From Glandiceps talaboti (taxonomy: Eukaryota > Hemichordata > Enteropneusta > Spengelidae): a stretch of 64,000 nt of DNA. This document shows positions 11,826-27,000 of this stretch, piece after piece; within the stretch, counting starts at the first letter, position 1, and every line of letters starts with the position of its first letter. The position numbers were made by a program, and so were the translations under genes. The DNA lies in NCBI RefSeq assembly GCF_964340395.1, contig NW_027554290.1, positions 186,001 to 250,000 of the forward strand, given 5' to 3'. A model generated the notes under the pieces. That model saw nothing but the letters and a program-made list of their open reading frames with translations. It made no database searches and was not told the DNA's origin.

Positions 11826-12511
11826 CTCACACTCGTTAGGAAAATAATCTCACACACCAATGGTCTAAGATGGAGTATCTCACACTCGTTAGGAAAATAA
11901 TCCCGTACACCAATGTTCTAAGATGGAGTATCTCACTCTCGTTAGGAAAATAATCCTACACACAATGGTCTAAGATCGAGTATCTCACAATTGTTAGGAA
12001 AATAATCCCACACACCAATGGCCTAAGATGGAGTATCTCACACTCGTTAGGAAAATAATCCTACACACAATGGTCTAAGATGGAGTATCTCACACTCGTT
12101 AGGAAAATAATTCCACACACCAATGGTCTAATATGGAGTATCTCACACTTGTTAGGAAAATAATCCCACACACCAATGGTGTAAGATGGAGTATCTCACA
12201 CTTGTCAGGAAAATAATTCCACACACCAATGATCTAATATGGAGTATCTCACACTCGTTAGGAAAATAATCCTACACACAATGGTCTAAGATGAAGTATC
12301 TCGCACTCATTAGGCAAATAATCCCATACACCAATGGTCTAAGATGGAGTATCTCACACTCGTTGTGAAAATAATCCCATACACCAATCGTCTAATATGG
12401 AGTATCTCACACTCGTTGAAAAAAAAATCTCACACACCAATGGTCTAAGATGGAGTATCTCAAACTCGTTGAGAAAATAATTCCACACACCAATGGTCTA
12501 AGATGGAGTAT
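11826..12511 (+). repeat. 686-bp tandem duplication, copy 2
   Basis: The markers CTCACTCTCG (11246 to 11932) and AGGCAAATA (11626 to 12312) both repeat at exactly 686 bp. Beyond about 12.53 kb the sequence departs from copy 1 and continues into the end of the T block. Confidence 0.88.
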
Positions 12512-12670
12512 CTCACACTCGTTAGGAAAATAATTCCACACACTAATGGTCTAAGATGGAGTATCTCACACTCGTTAGGAAAATAATTCCACACACCAAT
12601 GGTGTAATATGGAGTATCTCACACTCGTTAGGAAAATAATCCCATACACCAATGGTGTAAGATGAAGTAT
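12060..12670 (+). repeat. T block in S1 (5'-truncated)
   Basis: AGGCAAATA is at 12312 and the GGTGTAAGATGAAGTAT end falls at 12670. The CACTTGGTAGG opening is missing; the block is joined to an alpha end instead. A shorter partial copy (AGGCAAATA at 11626) belongs to the 686-bp duplication. Confidence 0.78.
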
Positions 12671-13385
12671 CTCACACTCGTTAGGAAAATAATCTCACAC
12701 ACCAATGGTCTAAGATGGAGTATCTCACACTCGTTAGGAAAATAATCCCATACACCAATGGTCTAAGATGGAGTATCTCACACACCAATGGTCTAAGATG
12801 GAGTATCTCACACTCGTTAGGAAAATAATCCTACACACAATGGTCTAAGATCGAGTATCTCACACTTGTTAGGAAAATAATCCCACACACCAATGGTCTA
12901 AGATGGAGTATCTCACACTCGTTAGGAAAATAATCCTACACACAATGGTCTAAGATCGAGTATCTCACACTTGTTAGGAAAATAATCCCACACACCAACG
13001 GTCTAAGATGGAGTATCTCACACTCGTTAGGAAAATAATTCCACACACCAATGGTCTAATATGGAGTATCTCACACTCGTTAGGAAAATAATCCTACACA
13101 CAATGGTCTAAGATGGAGTATCTCACACTCGTTAGGAAAATAATTCCACACACCAATGGTCTAATATGTAGTATCTCACACTCGTTAGGAAAATAATCCT
13201 ACACACAATGGTCTAAGATGGAGTATCTCACACTCGTTGAGAAAATAATCTCACACACCAATGGTCTAAGATGGAGTATCTCACACCCGTTGAGAAAATA
13301 ATTCCACACACCAATGGTCTAAGATGGAGTATCTCACACTCGTTAGGAAAAAAATTCCACACACCAATGGTCTAAGATGGAGTAT

Positions 13386-15214
13386 CTCACACTCGTTAGG
13401 ACAATAATCCCATACACCAATGGTCTAAGATGAAGTATTTCACACTCATTAGGAAAATAATCTCACACACCAATGGTCTAAGATGGAGTATCTCACACTC
13501 GTTAGGAAAATAATCCCGTACACCAATGGTCTAAGATGGAGTATCTCACACTTGTTAGGAAAATAATCCCATACACCAATGGTCTAAGATGGAGTATCTC
13601 ACACACCAATGGTCTAAGATGGAGTATCTCACACTCGTTAGGAAAATAATCCTACACACAATGGTCTAAGATCGAGTATCTCACACTTGTTAGGAAAATA
13701 ATCCCACAGACCAATGGTCTAAGATGGAGTATCTCACACTCGTTGGGAAAATAATCCTACACACAATGGTCTAAGATCGAGTATCTCACACTTGTTAGGA
13801 AAATAATCCCACACACCAATGGTCTAAGATGGAGTATCTCACACTCGTTGGGAAAATAATCCTACACACAATGGTCTAAGATCGAGTATCTCACACTTGT
13901 TAGGAAAATAATCCCACACACCAATGGTCTAATTTGGAGTATCTCACACTCGTTAGGAAAAAAATTCCACACACCAATGGTCTAAGATGGAGTATCTCAC
14001 ACTCGTTAGGAAAATAATCCCATACACCAATGGTCTAAGATGAAGTATTTCACACTCGTTAGGAAAATAATCTCACACACCAATGGTCTAAGATGGAGTA
14101 TCTCACACTCGTTAGGAAAATAATCCCGTACACCAATGGTCTAAGATGGAGTATCTCACACTTGTTAGGAAAATAATCCCATACACCAATGGTCTAAGAT
14201 GGAGTATCTCATACACCAATGGTCTAAGATGGAGTATCTCACACTCGTTAGGAAAATAATCCTACACACAATGGTCTAAGATCGAGTATCTCACACTTGT
14301 TAGGAAAATAATCCCACACACCAATGGTCTAAGATGGAGTATCTCACACTCGTTGGGAAAATAATCCTACACACAATGGTCTAAGATCGAGTATCTCACA
14401 CTTGTTAGGAAAATAATCCCACACACCAATGGTCTAATTTGGAGTATCTCACACTCGTTAGGAAAATATTCATACACACCAATGGTCTAAGATGGAGTAT
14501 CTCACACTCGTTAGGAAAATAATCTCACACACCAATGGTCTAAGATGGAGTATCTCACACTTGTTAGGAAAATAATCCCACACACCAATGGTCTAAGATG
14601 GAGTATCTCACACTCGTTAGGAAAATAATCCTACACACAATCTAAGATCGAGTATCTCACACTTGTTAGGAAAATAATCCCACACACCAATGGTCTAAGA
14701 TGGAGTATCTCACACTCGTTAGGAAAATAATTCCAGACACCAATGGTCTAATATGGAGTATCTCACACTCGTTAGGAAAATAATCCTACACACAATGGTC
14801 TAAGATGGAGTATCTCACACTCGTTGAGAAAATAATCTCACACACCAATGGTCTAAGATGGAGTATCTCACACCCGTTGAGAAAATAATTCCAAACACCA
14901 ATGGTCTAAGATGGAGTATCTCACACTGGTTAGGAAAAAAATTCCACACACCAATGGTCTAAGATGGAGTATCACACACTCGTTAGGAAAATATTCACAC
15001 ACACCAATGGTCTAAGATGGAGTATCTCACACTCGTTAGGAAAATAATCTCACACACCAATGGTCTAAGATGGAGTATCTCACACTCGTTAGGAAAATAA
15101 TCCCGTACACCAATGTTCTAAGATGGAGTATCTCACACTTGTTAGGAAAATAATCCCATACACCAATGGTCTAAGATGGAGTACCTCACACACCAATGGT
15201 CTAAGATGGAGTAT
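13386..15214 (+). repeat. Alpha block 2 (long, 1829 bp)
   Basis: It matches alpha 1 at offset 3886 through the 49-bp monomer and beyond. It is 83 bp longer, because a 53-bp monomer and the 30-bp monomer at 15185 (after GTACCTCACAC) precede CTCACTCTCG. Confidence 0.8.
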
Positions 15215-18200
15215 CTCACTCTCGTTAGGAAAATAATCCTACACACAATGGTCTAAGATCGAGTATCTCACAATTGTTAGGAAAATAATCCCACACACCA
15301 ATGGCCTAAGATGGAGTATCTCACACTCGTTAGGAAAATAATCCTACACACAATGGTCTAAGATCGAGTATCTCACACTTGTTAGGAAAATAATCCCACA
15401 CACCAATGGTCTAAGATGGAGTATCTCACACTCGTTAGGAAAATAATTCCACACACCAATGGTCTAATATGGAGTATCTCACACTCGTTAGGAAAAAAAT
15501 TCCATACACCAATGGTCTAAGATGGAGTATCTCACACTCGTTAGGAAAATAATCTCACACACCAATGGTCTAAGATGAAGTATCTCGCACTCATTAGGAA
15601 AATAATCCCACACACCAATGGTCTAAGATGGAGTATCTCACACTCGTTAGGAAAATAATCCCGTACACCAATGGTCTAAGATGGAGTATCTCACACTTGT
15701 TAGGAAAATAATCCCATACACCAATGGTCTAAGATGGAGTATCTCACACACCAATGGTCTAAGATGGAGTATCTCACTCTCGTTAGGAAAATAATCCTAC
15801 ACACAATGGTCTAAGATCGAGTATCTCACAATTGTTAGGAAAATAATCCCACACACCAATGGCCTAAGATGGAGTATCTCACACTCGTTAGGAAAATAAT
15901 CCTACACACAATGGTCTAAGATCGAGTATCTCACACTTGTTAGGAAAATAATCCCACACACCAATGGTCTAAGATGGAGTATCTCACACTCGTTAGGAAA
16001 ATAATTCCACACACCAATGGTCTAATATGGAGTATCTCACACTCGTTAGGAAAAAAATTCCATACACCAATGGTCTAAGATGGAGTATCTCACACTCATT
16101 AGGAAAATAATCTCACACACCAATGGTCTAAGATGAAGTATCTCGCACTCATTAGGAAAATAATCCCACACACCAATGGTCTAAGATGGAGTATCTCACA
16201 CTCGTTGGGAAAATAATCCCATACACCAATGGTCTAAGATGGAGTATCTCACACTCGTTAGGAAAATAATCCCATACACCAATGGTCTGAGATGGAGTAT
16301 CTCACACTCGTTCGGAAAATAATCCTACACACAATGGTCTAAGATCGAGTATCTCACAATTGTTAGGAAAATAATTCCACACACCAATGGTCTAAGATGG
16401 AGTATCTCACACTCGTTAGGAAAATAATCCTACACACAATGGTCTAAGATCGAGTATCTCACACTTGTTAGGAAAATAATCCCACACACCAATGGTCTAA
16501 GATGGAGTATCTCACACTCGTTAGGAAAATAATTCCACACACCAATGGTCTAAGATCGAGTATCTCACACTTGTTAGGAAAATAATCCCATACACCAATG
16601 GTCTAAGATGGAGTATCTCACACTCGTTAGGAAAATAATTCCACACACCAATGGTCTAATATGGAGTATCTCGCACTCATTAGGAAAATAATCCAACACA
16701 CCAATGGTCTAAGATGGAGTATCTCACACTCGTTGAGAAAATAATTCCACACACCAATGGTCTAAGATGGAGTACCTCACACTCGTTAGGAAAATAATTC
16801 CACACACCAATGATCTAAGATTCAGTATCTCACACTCGTTAGGAAAATAATTCCACACACCAATGGTCTAATATGGAGTATCTCACACTCGTTAGGATAA
16901 TAATCCCATACACCAATGGTCTAAGATGAAGTATCTCACACTCGTTTGGAAAATAATTCCACACACCAATGGTCTAAGATGGAGTATCTCACACTCGTTA
17001 GGAAAATAATTCCACACACCAATGGTCTAAGATGGAGTATCTCACACTCGTTAGGAAAATAATCTCACACACCAATGGTCTAAGATGGAGTATCTCACAC
17101 TCGTTAGGAAAATAATTCCACACACCAATGGTCTAAGATGGAGTATCTCACACTCGTTAGGAAAATAATTCCACACACCAATGGTCTAAGATGGAGTATC
17201 TCACACTCGTTAGGAAAATAATCCCATACACCAATGGTCTAAGATGAAGTATTTCACACTCGTTAGGAAAATAATTCCACACACCAATGGTCTAAGATGG
17301 AGTATCTCACACTCGTTAGGAAAATAATCCTACACACAATGGTCTAAGATCGAGTATCTCACAATTGTTAGGAAAATAATCCCACACACCAATGGCCTAA
17401 GATGGAGTATCTCACACTCGTTAGGAAAATAATCCTACACACAATGGTCTAAGATCGAGTATCTCACACACCAATGGTCTAAGATGGAGTATCTCACTCT
17501 CGTTAGGAAAATAATCCTACACACAATGGTCTAAGATCGAGTATCTCACAATTGTTAGGAAAATAATCCCACACACCAATGGCCTAAGATGGAGTATCTC
17601 ACACTCGTTAGGAAAATAATCCTACACACAATGGTCTAAGATCGAGTATCTCACACTTGTTAAGAAAATAATCCCACACACCAATGGTCTAAGATGGAGT
17701 ATCTCACACTCGTTAGGAAAATAATTCCACACACCAATGGTCTAATATGGAGTATCTCACACTCGTTAGGAAAAAAATTCCATACACCAATGGTCTAAGA
17801 TGGAGTATCTCACACTCGTTAGGAAAATAATCTCACACACCAATGGTCTAAGATGAAGTATCTCGCACTCATTAGGAAAATAATCCCACACACCAATGGT
17901 CTAAGATGGAGTATCTCACACTCGTTGGGAAAATAATCCCACACACCAATGGTCTAAGATGGAGTATCTCACACTCGTTAGGAAAATAATCCCATACACC
18001 AATGGTCTGAGATGGAGTATCTCACACTCGTTAGGAAAATAATCCTACACACAATGGTCTAAGATCGAGTATCTCACAATTGTTAGGAAAATAATTCCAC
18101 ACACCAATGGTCTAAGATGGAGTATCTCACACTCGTTAGGAAAATAATCCTACACACAATGGTCTAAGATCGAGTATCTCACACTTGTTAAAAAAATAAT

Positions 18201-18968
18201 CCCACACACCAATGGTCTAAGATGGAGTATCTCACACTCGTTAGGAAAATAATTCCACACACCAATGGTCTAATATGGAGTATCTCACACTCGTTAGGAA
18301 AATAATCTTACACACAATGGTCTAAGATCGAGTATCTCACACTTGTTAGGAAAATAATCCCACACACCAATGGTCTAAGATGGAGTATCTCACACTCGTT
18401 AGGAAAATAATCCTACACACAATGGTCTAAGATCGAGTATCTCACACTTGTTAGGAAAATAATCCCACACACCAACGGTCTAAGATGGAGTATCTCACAC
18501 TCGTTAGGAAAATAATTCCACACACCAATGGTCTAATATGGAGTATCTCACACTCGTTAGGAAAATAATCCTACACACAATGGTCTAAGATGGAGTATCT
18601 CACACTCGTTGAGAAAATAATCTCACACACCAATGGTCTAAGATGGAGTATCTCACACCCGTTGAGAAAATAATTCCACACACCAATGGTCTAAGATGGA
18701 GTATCTCACACTCGTTAGGAAAATAATTCCACACACCAATGGTCTAATATGTAGTATCTCACACTCGTTAGGAAAATAATCCTACACACAATGGTCTAAG
18801 ATGGAGTATCTCACACTCGTTGAGAAAATAATCTCACACACCAATGGTCTAAGATGGAGTATCTCACACCCGTTGAGAAAATAATTCCACACACCAATGG
18901 TCTAAGATGGAGTATCTCACACTCGTTAGGAAAAAAATTCCACACACCAATGGTCTAAGATGGAGTAT

Positions 18969-20714
18969 CTCACACTCGTTAGGACAATAATCCCATACAC
19001 CAATGGTCTAAGATGAAGTATTTCACACTCATTAGGAAAATAATCTCACACACCAATGGTCTAAGATGGAGTATCTCACACTCGTTAGGAAAATAATCCC
19101 GTACACCAATGGTCTAAGATGGAGTATCTCACACTTGTTAGGAAAATAATCCCATACACCAATGGTCTAAGATGGAGTATCTCACACACCAATGGTCTAA
19201 GATGGAGTATCTCACACTCGTTAGGAAAATAATCCTACACACAATGGTCTAAGATCGAGTATCTCACACTTGTTAGGAAAATAATCCCACACACCAATGG
19301 TCTAAGATGGAGTATCTCACACTCGTTGGGAAAATAATCCTACACACAATGGTCTAAGATCGAGTATCTCACACTTGTTAGGAAAATAATCCCACACACC
19401 AATGGTCTAAGATGGAGTATCTCACACTCGTTGGGAAAATAATCCTACACACAATGGTCTAAGATCGAGTATCTCACACTTGTTAGGAAAATAATCCCAC
19501 ACACCAATGGTCTAATTTGGAGTATCTCACACTCGTTAGGAAAAAAATTCCACACACCAATGGTCTAAGATGAAGTATTTCACACTCGTTAGGAAAATAA
19601 TCCCATACACCAATGGTCTAAGATGAAGTATTTCACACTCGTTAGGAAAATAATCCCGTACACCAATGGTCTAAGATGGAGTATCTCACACTCGTTAGGA
19701 AAATAATCCCGTACACCAATGGTCTAAGATGGAGTATCTCACACTTGTTAGGAAAATAATCCCATACACCAATGGTCTAAGATGGAGTATCTCATACACC
19801 AATGGTCTAAGATGGAGTATCTCACACTCGTTAGGAAAATAATCCTACACACAATGGTCTAAGATCGAGTATCTCACACTTGTTAGGAAAATAATCCCAC
19901 ACACCAATGGTCTAAGATGGAGTATCTCACACTCGTTGGGAAAATAATCCTACACACAATGGTCTAAGATCGAGTATCTCACACTTGTTAGGAAAATAAT
20001 CCCACACACCAATGGTCTAATTTGGAGTATCTCACACTCGTTAGGAAAATATTCATACACACCAATGGTCTAAGATGGAGTATCTCACACTCGTTAGGAA
20101 AATAATCTCACACACCAATGGTCTAAGATGGAGTATCTCACACTTGTTAGGAAAATAATCCCACACACCAATGGTCTAAGATGGAGTATCTCACACTCGT
20201 TAGGAAAATAATCCTACACACAATCTAAGATCGAGTATCTCACACTTGTTAGGAAAATAATCCCACACACCAATGGTCTAAGATGGAGTATCTCACACTC
20301 GTTAGGAAAATAATTCCACACACCAATGGTCTAATATGGAGTATCTCACACTCGTTAGGAAAATAATCCTACACACAATGGTCTAAGATGGAGTATCTCA
20401 CACTCGTTGAGAAAATAATCTCACACACCAATGGTCTAAGATGGAGTATCTCACACCCGTTGAGAAAATAATTCCAAACACCAATGGTCTAAGATGGAGT
20501 ATCTCACACTGGTTAGGAAAAAAATTCCACACACCAATGGTCTAAGATGGAGTATCACACACTCGTTAGGAAAATATTCACACACACCAATGGTCTAAGA
20601 TGGAGTATCTCACACTCGTTAGGAAAATAATCTCACACACCAATGGTCTAAGATGGAGTATCTCACACTCGTTAGGAAAATAATCCCGTACACCAATGTT
20701 CTAAGATGGAGTAT
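18969..20714 (+). repeat. Alpha block 3 (short, 1746 bp)
   Basis: This block has the short form and the same length as alpha 1, offset 9469 from it. Between 19.56 and 19.67 kb some monomers differ from alpha 1 (for example consecutive GATGAAGTATTTCACAC endings), which suggests patchy conversion between alpha copies. Confidence 0.8.
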
Positions 20715-20869
20715 CTCACTCTCGTTAGGAAAATAATCCTACACACAATGGTCTAAGATCGAGTATCTCACAATTGTTAGGAAAATAATCCCACACACCA
20801 ATGGCCTAAGATGGAGTATCTCACACTCGTTAGGAAAATAATCCTACACACAATGGTCTAAGATGGAGT

Positions 20870-21453
20870 ATCTCACACTCGTTAGGAAAATAATTCCACA
20901 CACCAATGGTCTAATATGGAGTATCTCACACTTGTTAGGAAAATAATCCCACACACCAATGGTGTAAGATGGAGTATCTCACACTTGTCAGGAAAATAAT
21001 TCCACACACCAATGATCTAATATGGAGTATCTCACACTCGTTAGGAAAATAATCCTACACACAATGGTCTAAGATGAAGTATCTCGCACTCATTAGGCAA
21101 ATAATCCCATACACCAATGGTCTAAGATGGAGTATCTCACACTCGTTGTGAAAATAATCCCATACACCAATCGTCTAATATGGAGTATCTCACACTCGTT
21201 GAAAAAAAAATCTCACACACCAATGGTCTAAGATGGAGTATCTCAAACTCGTTGAGAAAATAATTCCACACACCAATGGTCTAAGATGGAGTATCTCACA
21301 CTCGTTAGGAAAATAATTCCACACACTAATGGTCTAAGATGGAGTATCTCACACTCGTTAGGAAAATAATTCCACACACCAATGGTGTAATATGGAGTAT
21401 CTCACACTCGTTAGGAAAATAATCCCATACACCAATGGTGTAAGATGAAGTAT
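20870..21453 (+). repeat. T block in S2 (5'-truncated)
   Basis: AGGCAAATA is at 21095 and the block end at 21453. It has the same truncated opening as the S1 copy. It is the rightmost T block that carries the A9 monomer. Confidence 0.78.
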
Positions 21454-22221
21454 CTCACACTCGTTAGGAAAATAATCTCACACACCAATGGTCTAAGATG
21501 GAGTATCTCACACTCGTTAGGAAAATAATCCCGTACACCAATGGTCTAAGATGGAGTATCTCACACTTTTTAGGAAAATAATCCCATACACCAATGGTCT
21601 AAGATGGAGTATCTCACACACCAATGGTCTAAGATGGAGTATCTCACACTCGTTAGGAAAATAATCCTACACACAATGGTCTAAGATCGAGTATCTCACA
21701 CTTGTTAGGAAAATAATCCCACACACCAATGGTCTAAGATGGAGTATCTCACACTCGTTAGGAAAATAATCCTACACACAATGGTCTAAGATCGAGTATC
21801 TCACACTTGTTAGGAAAATAATCCCACACACCAACGGTCTAAGATGGAGTATCTCACACTCGTTAGGAAAATAATTCCACACACCAATGGTCTAATATGG
21901 AGTATCTCACACTCGTTAGGAAAATAATCCTACACACAATGGTCTAAGATGGAGTATCTCACACTCGTTAGGAAAATAATTCCACACACCAATGGTCTAA
22001 TATGTAGTATCTCACACTCGTTAGGAAAATAATCCTACACACAATGGTCTAAGATGGAGTATCTCACACTCGTTGAGAAAATAATCTCACACACCAATGG
22101 TCTAAGATGGAGTATCTCACACCCGTTGAGAAAATAATTCCACACACCAATGGTCTAAGATGGAGTATCTCACACTCGTTAGGAAAAAAATTCCACACAC
22201 CAATGGTCTAAGATGGAGTAT

Positions 22222-24050
22222 CTCACACTCGTTAGGACAATAATCCCATACACCAATGGTCTAAGATGAAGTATTTCACACTCATTAGGAAAATAATCTC
22301 ACACACCAATGGTCTAAGATGGAGTATCTCACACTCGTTAGGAAAATAATCCCGTACACCAATGGTCTAAGATGGAGTATCTCACACTTGTTAGGAAAAT
22401 AATCCCATACACCAATGGTCTAAGATGGAGTATCTCACACACCAATGGTCTAAGATGGAGTATCTCACACTCGTTAGGAAAATAATCCTACACACAATGG
22501 TCTAAGATCGAGTATCTCACACTTGTTAGGAAAATAATCCCACAGACCAATGGTCTAAGATGGAGTATCTCACACTCGTTGGGAAAATAATCCTACACAC
22601 AATGGTCTAAGATAGAGTATCTCACACTTGTTAGGAAAATAATCCCACACACCAATGGTCTAAGATGGAGTATCTCACACTCGTTGGGAAAATAATCCTA
22701 CACACAATGGTCTAAGATCGAGTATCTCACACTTGTTAGGAAAATAATCCCACACACCAATGGTCTAATTTGGAGTATCTCACACTCGTTAGGAAAAAAA
22801 TTCCACACACCAATGGTCTAAGATGGAGTATCTCACACTCGTTAGGAAAATAATCCCATACACCAATGGTCTAAGATGAAGTATTTCACACTCGTTAGGA
22901 AAATAATCTCACACACCAATGGTCTAAGATGGAGTATCTCACACTCGTTAGGAAAATAATCCCGTACACCAATGGTCTAAGATGGAGTATCTCACACTTG
23001 TTAGGAAAATAATCCCATACACCAATGGTCTAAGATGGAGTATCTCATACACCAATGGTCTAAGATGGAGTATCTCACACTCGTTAGGAAAATAATCCTA
23101 CACACAATGGTCTAAGATCGAGTATCTCACACTTGTTAGGAAAATAATCCCACACACCAATGGTCTAAGATGGAGTATCTCACACTCGTTGGGAAAATAA
23201 TCCTACACACAATGGTCTAAGATCGAGTATCTCACACTTGTTAGGAAAATAATCCCACACACCAATGGTCTAATTTGGAGTATCTCACACTCGTTAGGAA
23301 AATATTCATACACACCAATGGTCTAAGATGGAGTATCTCACACTCGTTAGGAAAATAATCTCACACACCAATGGTCTAAGATGGAGTATCTCACACTTGT
23401 TAGGAAAATAATCCCACACACCAATGGTCTAAGATGGAGTATCTCACACTCGTTAGGAAAATAATCCTACACACAATCTAAGATCGAGTATCTCACACTT
23501 GTTAGGAAAATAATCCCACACACCAATGGTCTAAGATGGAGTATCTCACACTCGTTAGGAAAATAATTCCACACACCAATGGTCTAATATGGAGTATCTC
23601 ACACTCGTTAGGAAAATAATCCTACACACAATGGTCTAAGATGGAGTATCTCACACTCGTTGAGAAAATAATCTCACACACCAATGGTCTAAGATGGAGT
23701 ATCTCACACCCGTTGAGAAAATAATTCCAAACACCAATGGTCTAAGATGGAGTATCTCACACTGGTTAGGAAAAAAATTCCACACACCAATGGTCTAAGA
23801 TGGAGTATCACACACTCGTTAGGAAAATATTCACACACACCAATGGTCTAAGATGGAGTATCTCACACTCGTTAGGAAAATAATCTCACACACCAATGGT
23901 CTAAGATGGAGTATCTCACACTCGTTAGGAAAATAATCCCGTACACCAATGTTCTAAGATGGAGTATCTCACACTTGTTAGGAAAATAATCCCATACACC
24001 AATGGTCTAAGATGGAGTACCTCACACACCAATGGTCTAAGATGGAGTAT
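22222..24050 (+). repeat. Alpha block 4 (long, 1829 bp)
   Basis: This block has the long form, offset 8836 from alpha 2, and includes the same GTACCTCACAC plus 30-mer end at 24021. It carries a private GATAGAGTAT at about 22613. The short-long-short-long alternation of the four alpha blocks is what defines the S super-unit. Confidence 0.8.
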
Positions 24051-27000
24051 CTCACTCTCGTTAGGAAAATAATCCTACACACAATGGTCTAAGATCGAGT
24101 ATCTCACAATTGTTAGGAAAATAATCCCACACACCAATGGCCTAAGATGGAGTATCTCACACTCGTTAGGAAAATAATCCTACACACAATGGTCTAAGAT
24201 CGAGTATCTCACACTTGTTAGGAAAATAATCCCACACACCAATGGTCTAAGATGGAGTATCTCACACTCGTTAGGAAAATAATTCCACACACCAATGGTC
24301 TAATATGGAGTATCTCACACTCGTTAGGAAAAAAATTCCATACACCAATGGTCTAAGATGGAGTATCTCACACTCGTTAGGAAAATAATCTCACACACCA
24401 ATGGTCTAAGATGAAGTATCTCGCACTCATTAGGAAAATAATCCCACACACCAATGGTCTAAGATGGAGTATCTCACACTCGTTAGGAAAATAATCCCGT
24501 ACACCAATGGTCTAAGATGGAGTATCTCACACTTGTTAGGAAAATAATCCCATACACCAATGGTCTAAGATGGAGTATCTCACACACCAATGGTCTAAGA
24601 TGGAGTATCTCACTCTCGTTAGGAAAATAATCCTACACACAATGGTCTAAGATCGAGTATCTCACAATTGTTAGGAAAATAATCCCACACACCAATGGCC
24701 TAAGATGGAGTATCTCACACTCGTTAGGAAAATAATCCTACACACAATGGTCTAAGATCGAGTATCTCACACTTGTTAGGAAAATAATCCCACACACCAA
24801 TGGTCTAAGATGGAGTATCTCACACTCGTTAGGAAAATAATTCCACACACCAATGGTCTAATATGGAGTATCTCACACTCGTTAGGAAAAAAATTCCATA
24901 CACCAATGGTCTAAGATGGAGTATCTCACACTCATTAGGAAAATAATCTCACACACCAATGGTCTAAGATGAAGTATCTCGCACTCATTAGGAAAATAAT
25001 CCCACACACCAATGGTCTAAGATGGAGTATCTCACACTCGTTGGGAAAATAATCCCATACACCAATGGTCTAAGATGGAGTATCTCACACTCGTTAGGAA
25101 AATAATCCCATACACCAATGGTCTGAGATGGAGTATCTCACACTCGTTCGGAAAATAATCCTACACACAATGGTCTAAGATCGAGTATCTCACAATTGTT
25201 AGGAAAATAATTCCACACACCAATGGTCTAAGATGGAGTATCTCACACTCGTTAGGAAAATAATCCTACACACAATGGTCTAAGATCGAGTATCTCACAC
25301 TTGTTAGGAAAATAATCCCACACACCAATGGTCTAAGATGGAGTATCTCACACTCGTTAGGAAAATAATTCCACACACCAATGGTCTAAGATCGAGTATC
25401 TCACACTTGTTAGGAAAATAATCCCATACACCAATGGTCTAAGATGGAGTATCTCACACTCGTTAGGAAAATAATTCCACACACCAATGGTCTAATATGG
25501 AGTATCTCACACTCGTTAGGAAAATAATCTCACACACCAATGGTCTAAGATGGAGTATCTCGCACTCATTAGGAAAATAATCCAACACACCAATGGTCTA
25601 AGATGGAGTATCTCACACTCGTTGAGAAAATAATTCCACACACCAATGGTCTAAGATGGAGTACCTCACACTCGTTAGGAAAATAATTCCACACACCAAT
25701 GATCTAAGATTCAGTATCTCACACTCGTTAGGAAAATAATTCCACACACCAATGGTCTAATATGGAGTATCTCACACTCGTTAGGATAATAATCCCATAC
25801 ACCAATGGTCTAAGATGAAGTATCTCACACTCGTTTGGAAAATAATTCCACACACCAATGGTCTAAGATGGAGTATCTCACACTCGTTAGGAAAATAATT
25901 CCACACACCAATGGTCTAAGATGGAGTATCTCACACTCGTTAGGAAAATAATCTCACACACCAATGGTCTAAGATGGAGTATCTCACACTCGTTAGGAAA
26001 ATAATTCCACACACCAATGGTCTAAGATGGAGTATCTCACACTCGTTAGGAAAATAATTCCACACACCAATGGTCTAAGATGGAGTATCTCACACTCGTT
26101 AGGAAAATAATCCCATACACCAATGGTCTAAGATGAAGTATTTCACACTCGTTAGGAAAATAATTCCACACACCAATGGTCTAAGATGGAGTATCTCACA
26201 CTCGTTAGGAAAATAATCCTACACACAATGGTCTAAGATCGAGTATCTCACAATTGTTAGGAAAATAATCCCACACACCAATGGCCTAAGATGGAGTATC
26301 TCACACTCGTTAGGAAAATAATCCTACACACAATGGTCTAAGATCGAGTATCTCACACACCAATGGTCTAAGATGGAGTATCTCACTCTCGTTAGGAAAA
26401 TAATCCTACACACAATGGTCTAAGATCGAGTATCTCACAATTGTTAGGAAAATAATCCCACACACCAATGGCCTAAGATGGAGTATCTCACACTCGTTAG
26501 GAAAATAATCCTACACACAATGGTCTAAGATCGAGTATCTCACACTTGTTAAGAAAATAATCCCACACACCAATGGTCTAAGATGGAGTATCTCACACTC
26601 GTTAGGAAAATAATTCCACACACCAATGGTCTAAGATGAAGTATCTCGCACTCATTAGGAAAATAATCCCACACACCAATGGTCTAAGATGGAGTATCTC
26701 ACACTCGTTGGGAAAATAATCCCACACACCAATGGTCTAAGATGGAGTATCTCACACTCGTTAGGAAAATAATCCCATACACCAATGGTCTGAGATGGAG
26801 TATCTCACACTCGTTAGGAAAATAATCCTACACACAATGGTCTAAGATCGAGTATCTCACAATTGTTAGGAAAATAATTCCACACACCAATGGTCTAAGA
26901 TGGAGTATCTCACACTCGTTAGGAAAATAATCCTACACACAATGGTCTAAGATCGAGTATCTCACACTTGTTAGGAAAATAATCCCACACACCAATGGTC

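Larger units (their letters stand above)
8880..18358 (+). repeat. Super-HOR unit S1, about 9.5 kb
   Basis: Block order is alpha (short form), T block duplicated, alpha (long form), N block. Markers at 9002 (ACCAACGG), 9512 (AGGACAATA) and 11246 (CTCACTCTCG) recur 9469 bp later. After the local 686-bp duplication the offset drops to 8783, then 8836, then 8889, and finally 8783 again; each change is a whole number of monomers. Edges are approximate. Confidence 0.75.
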
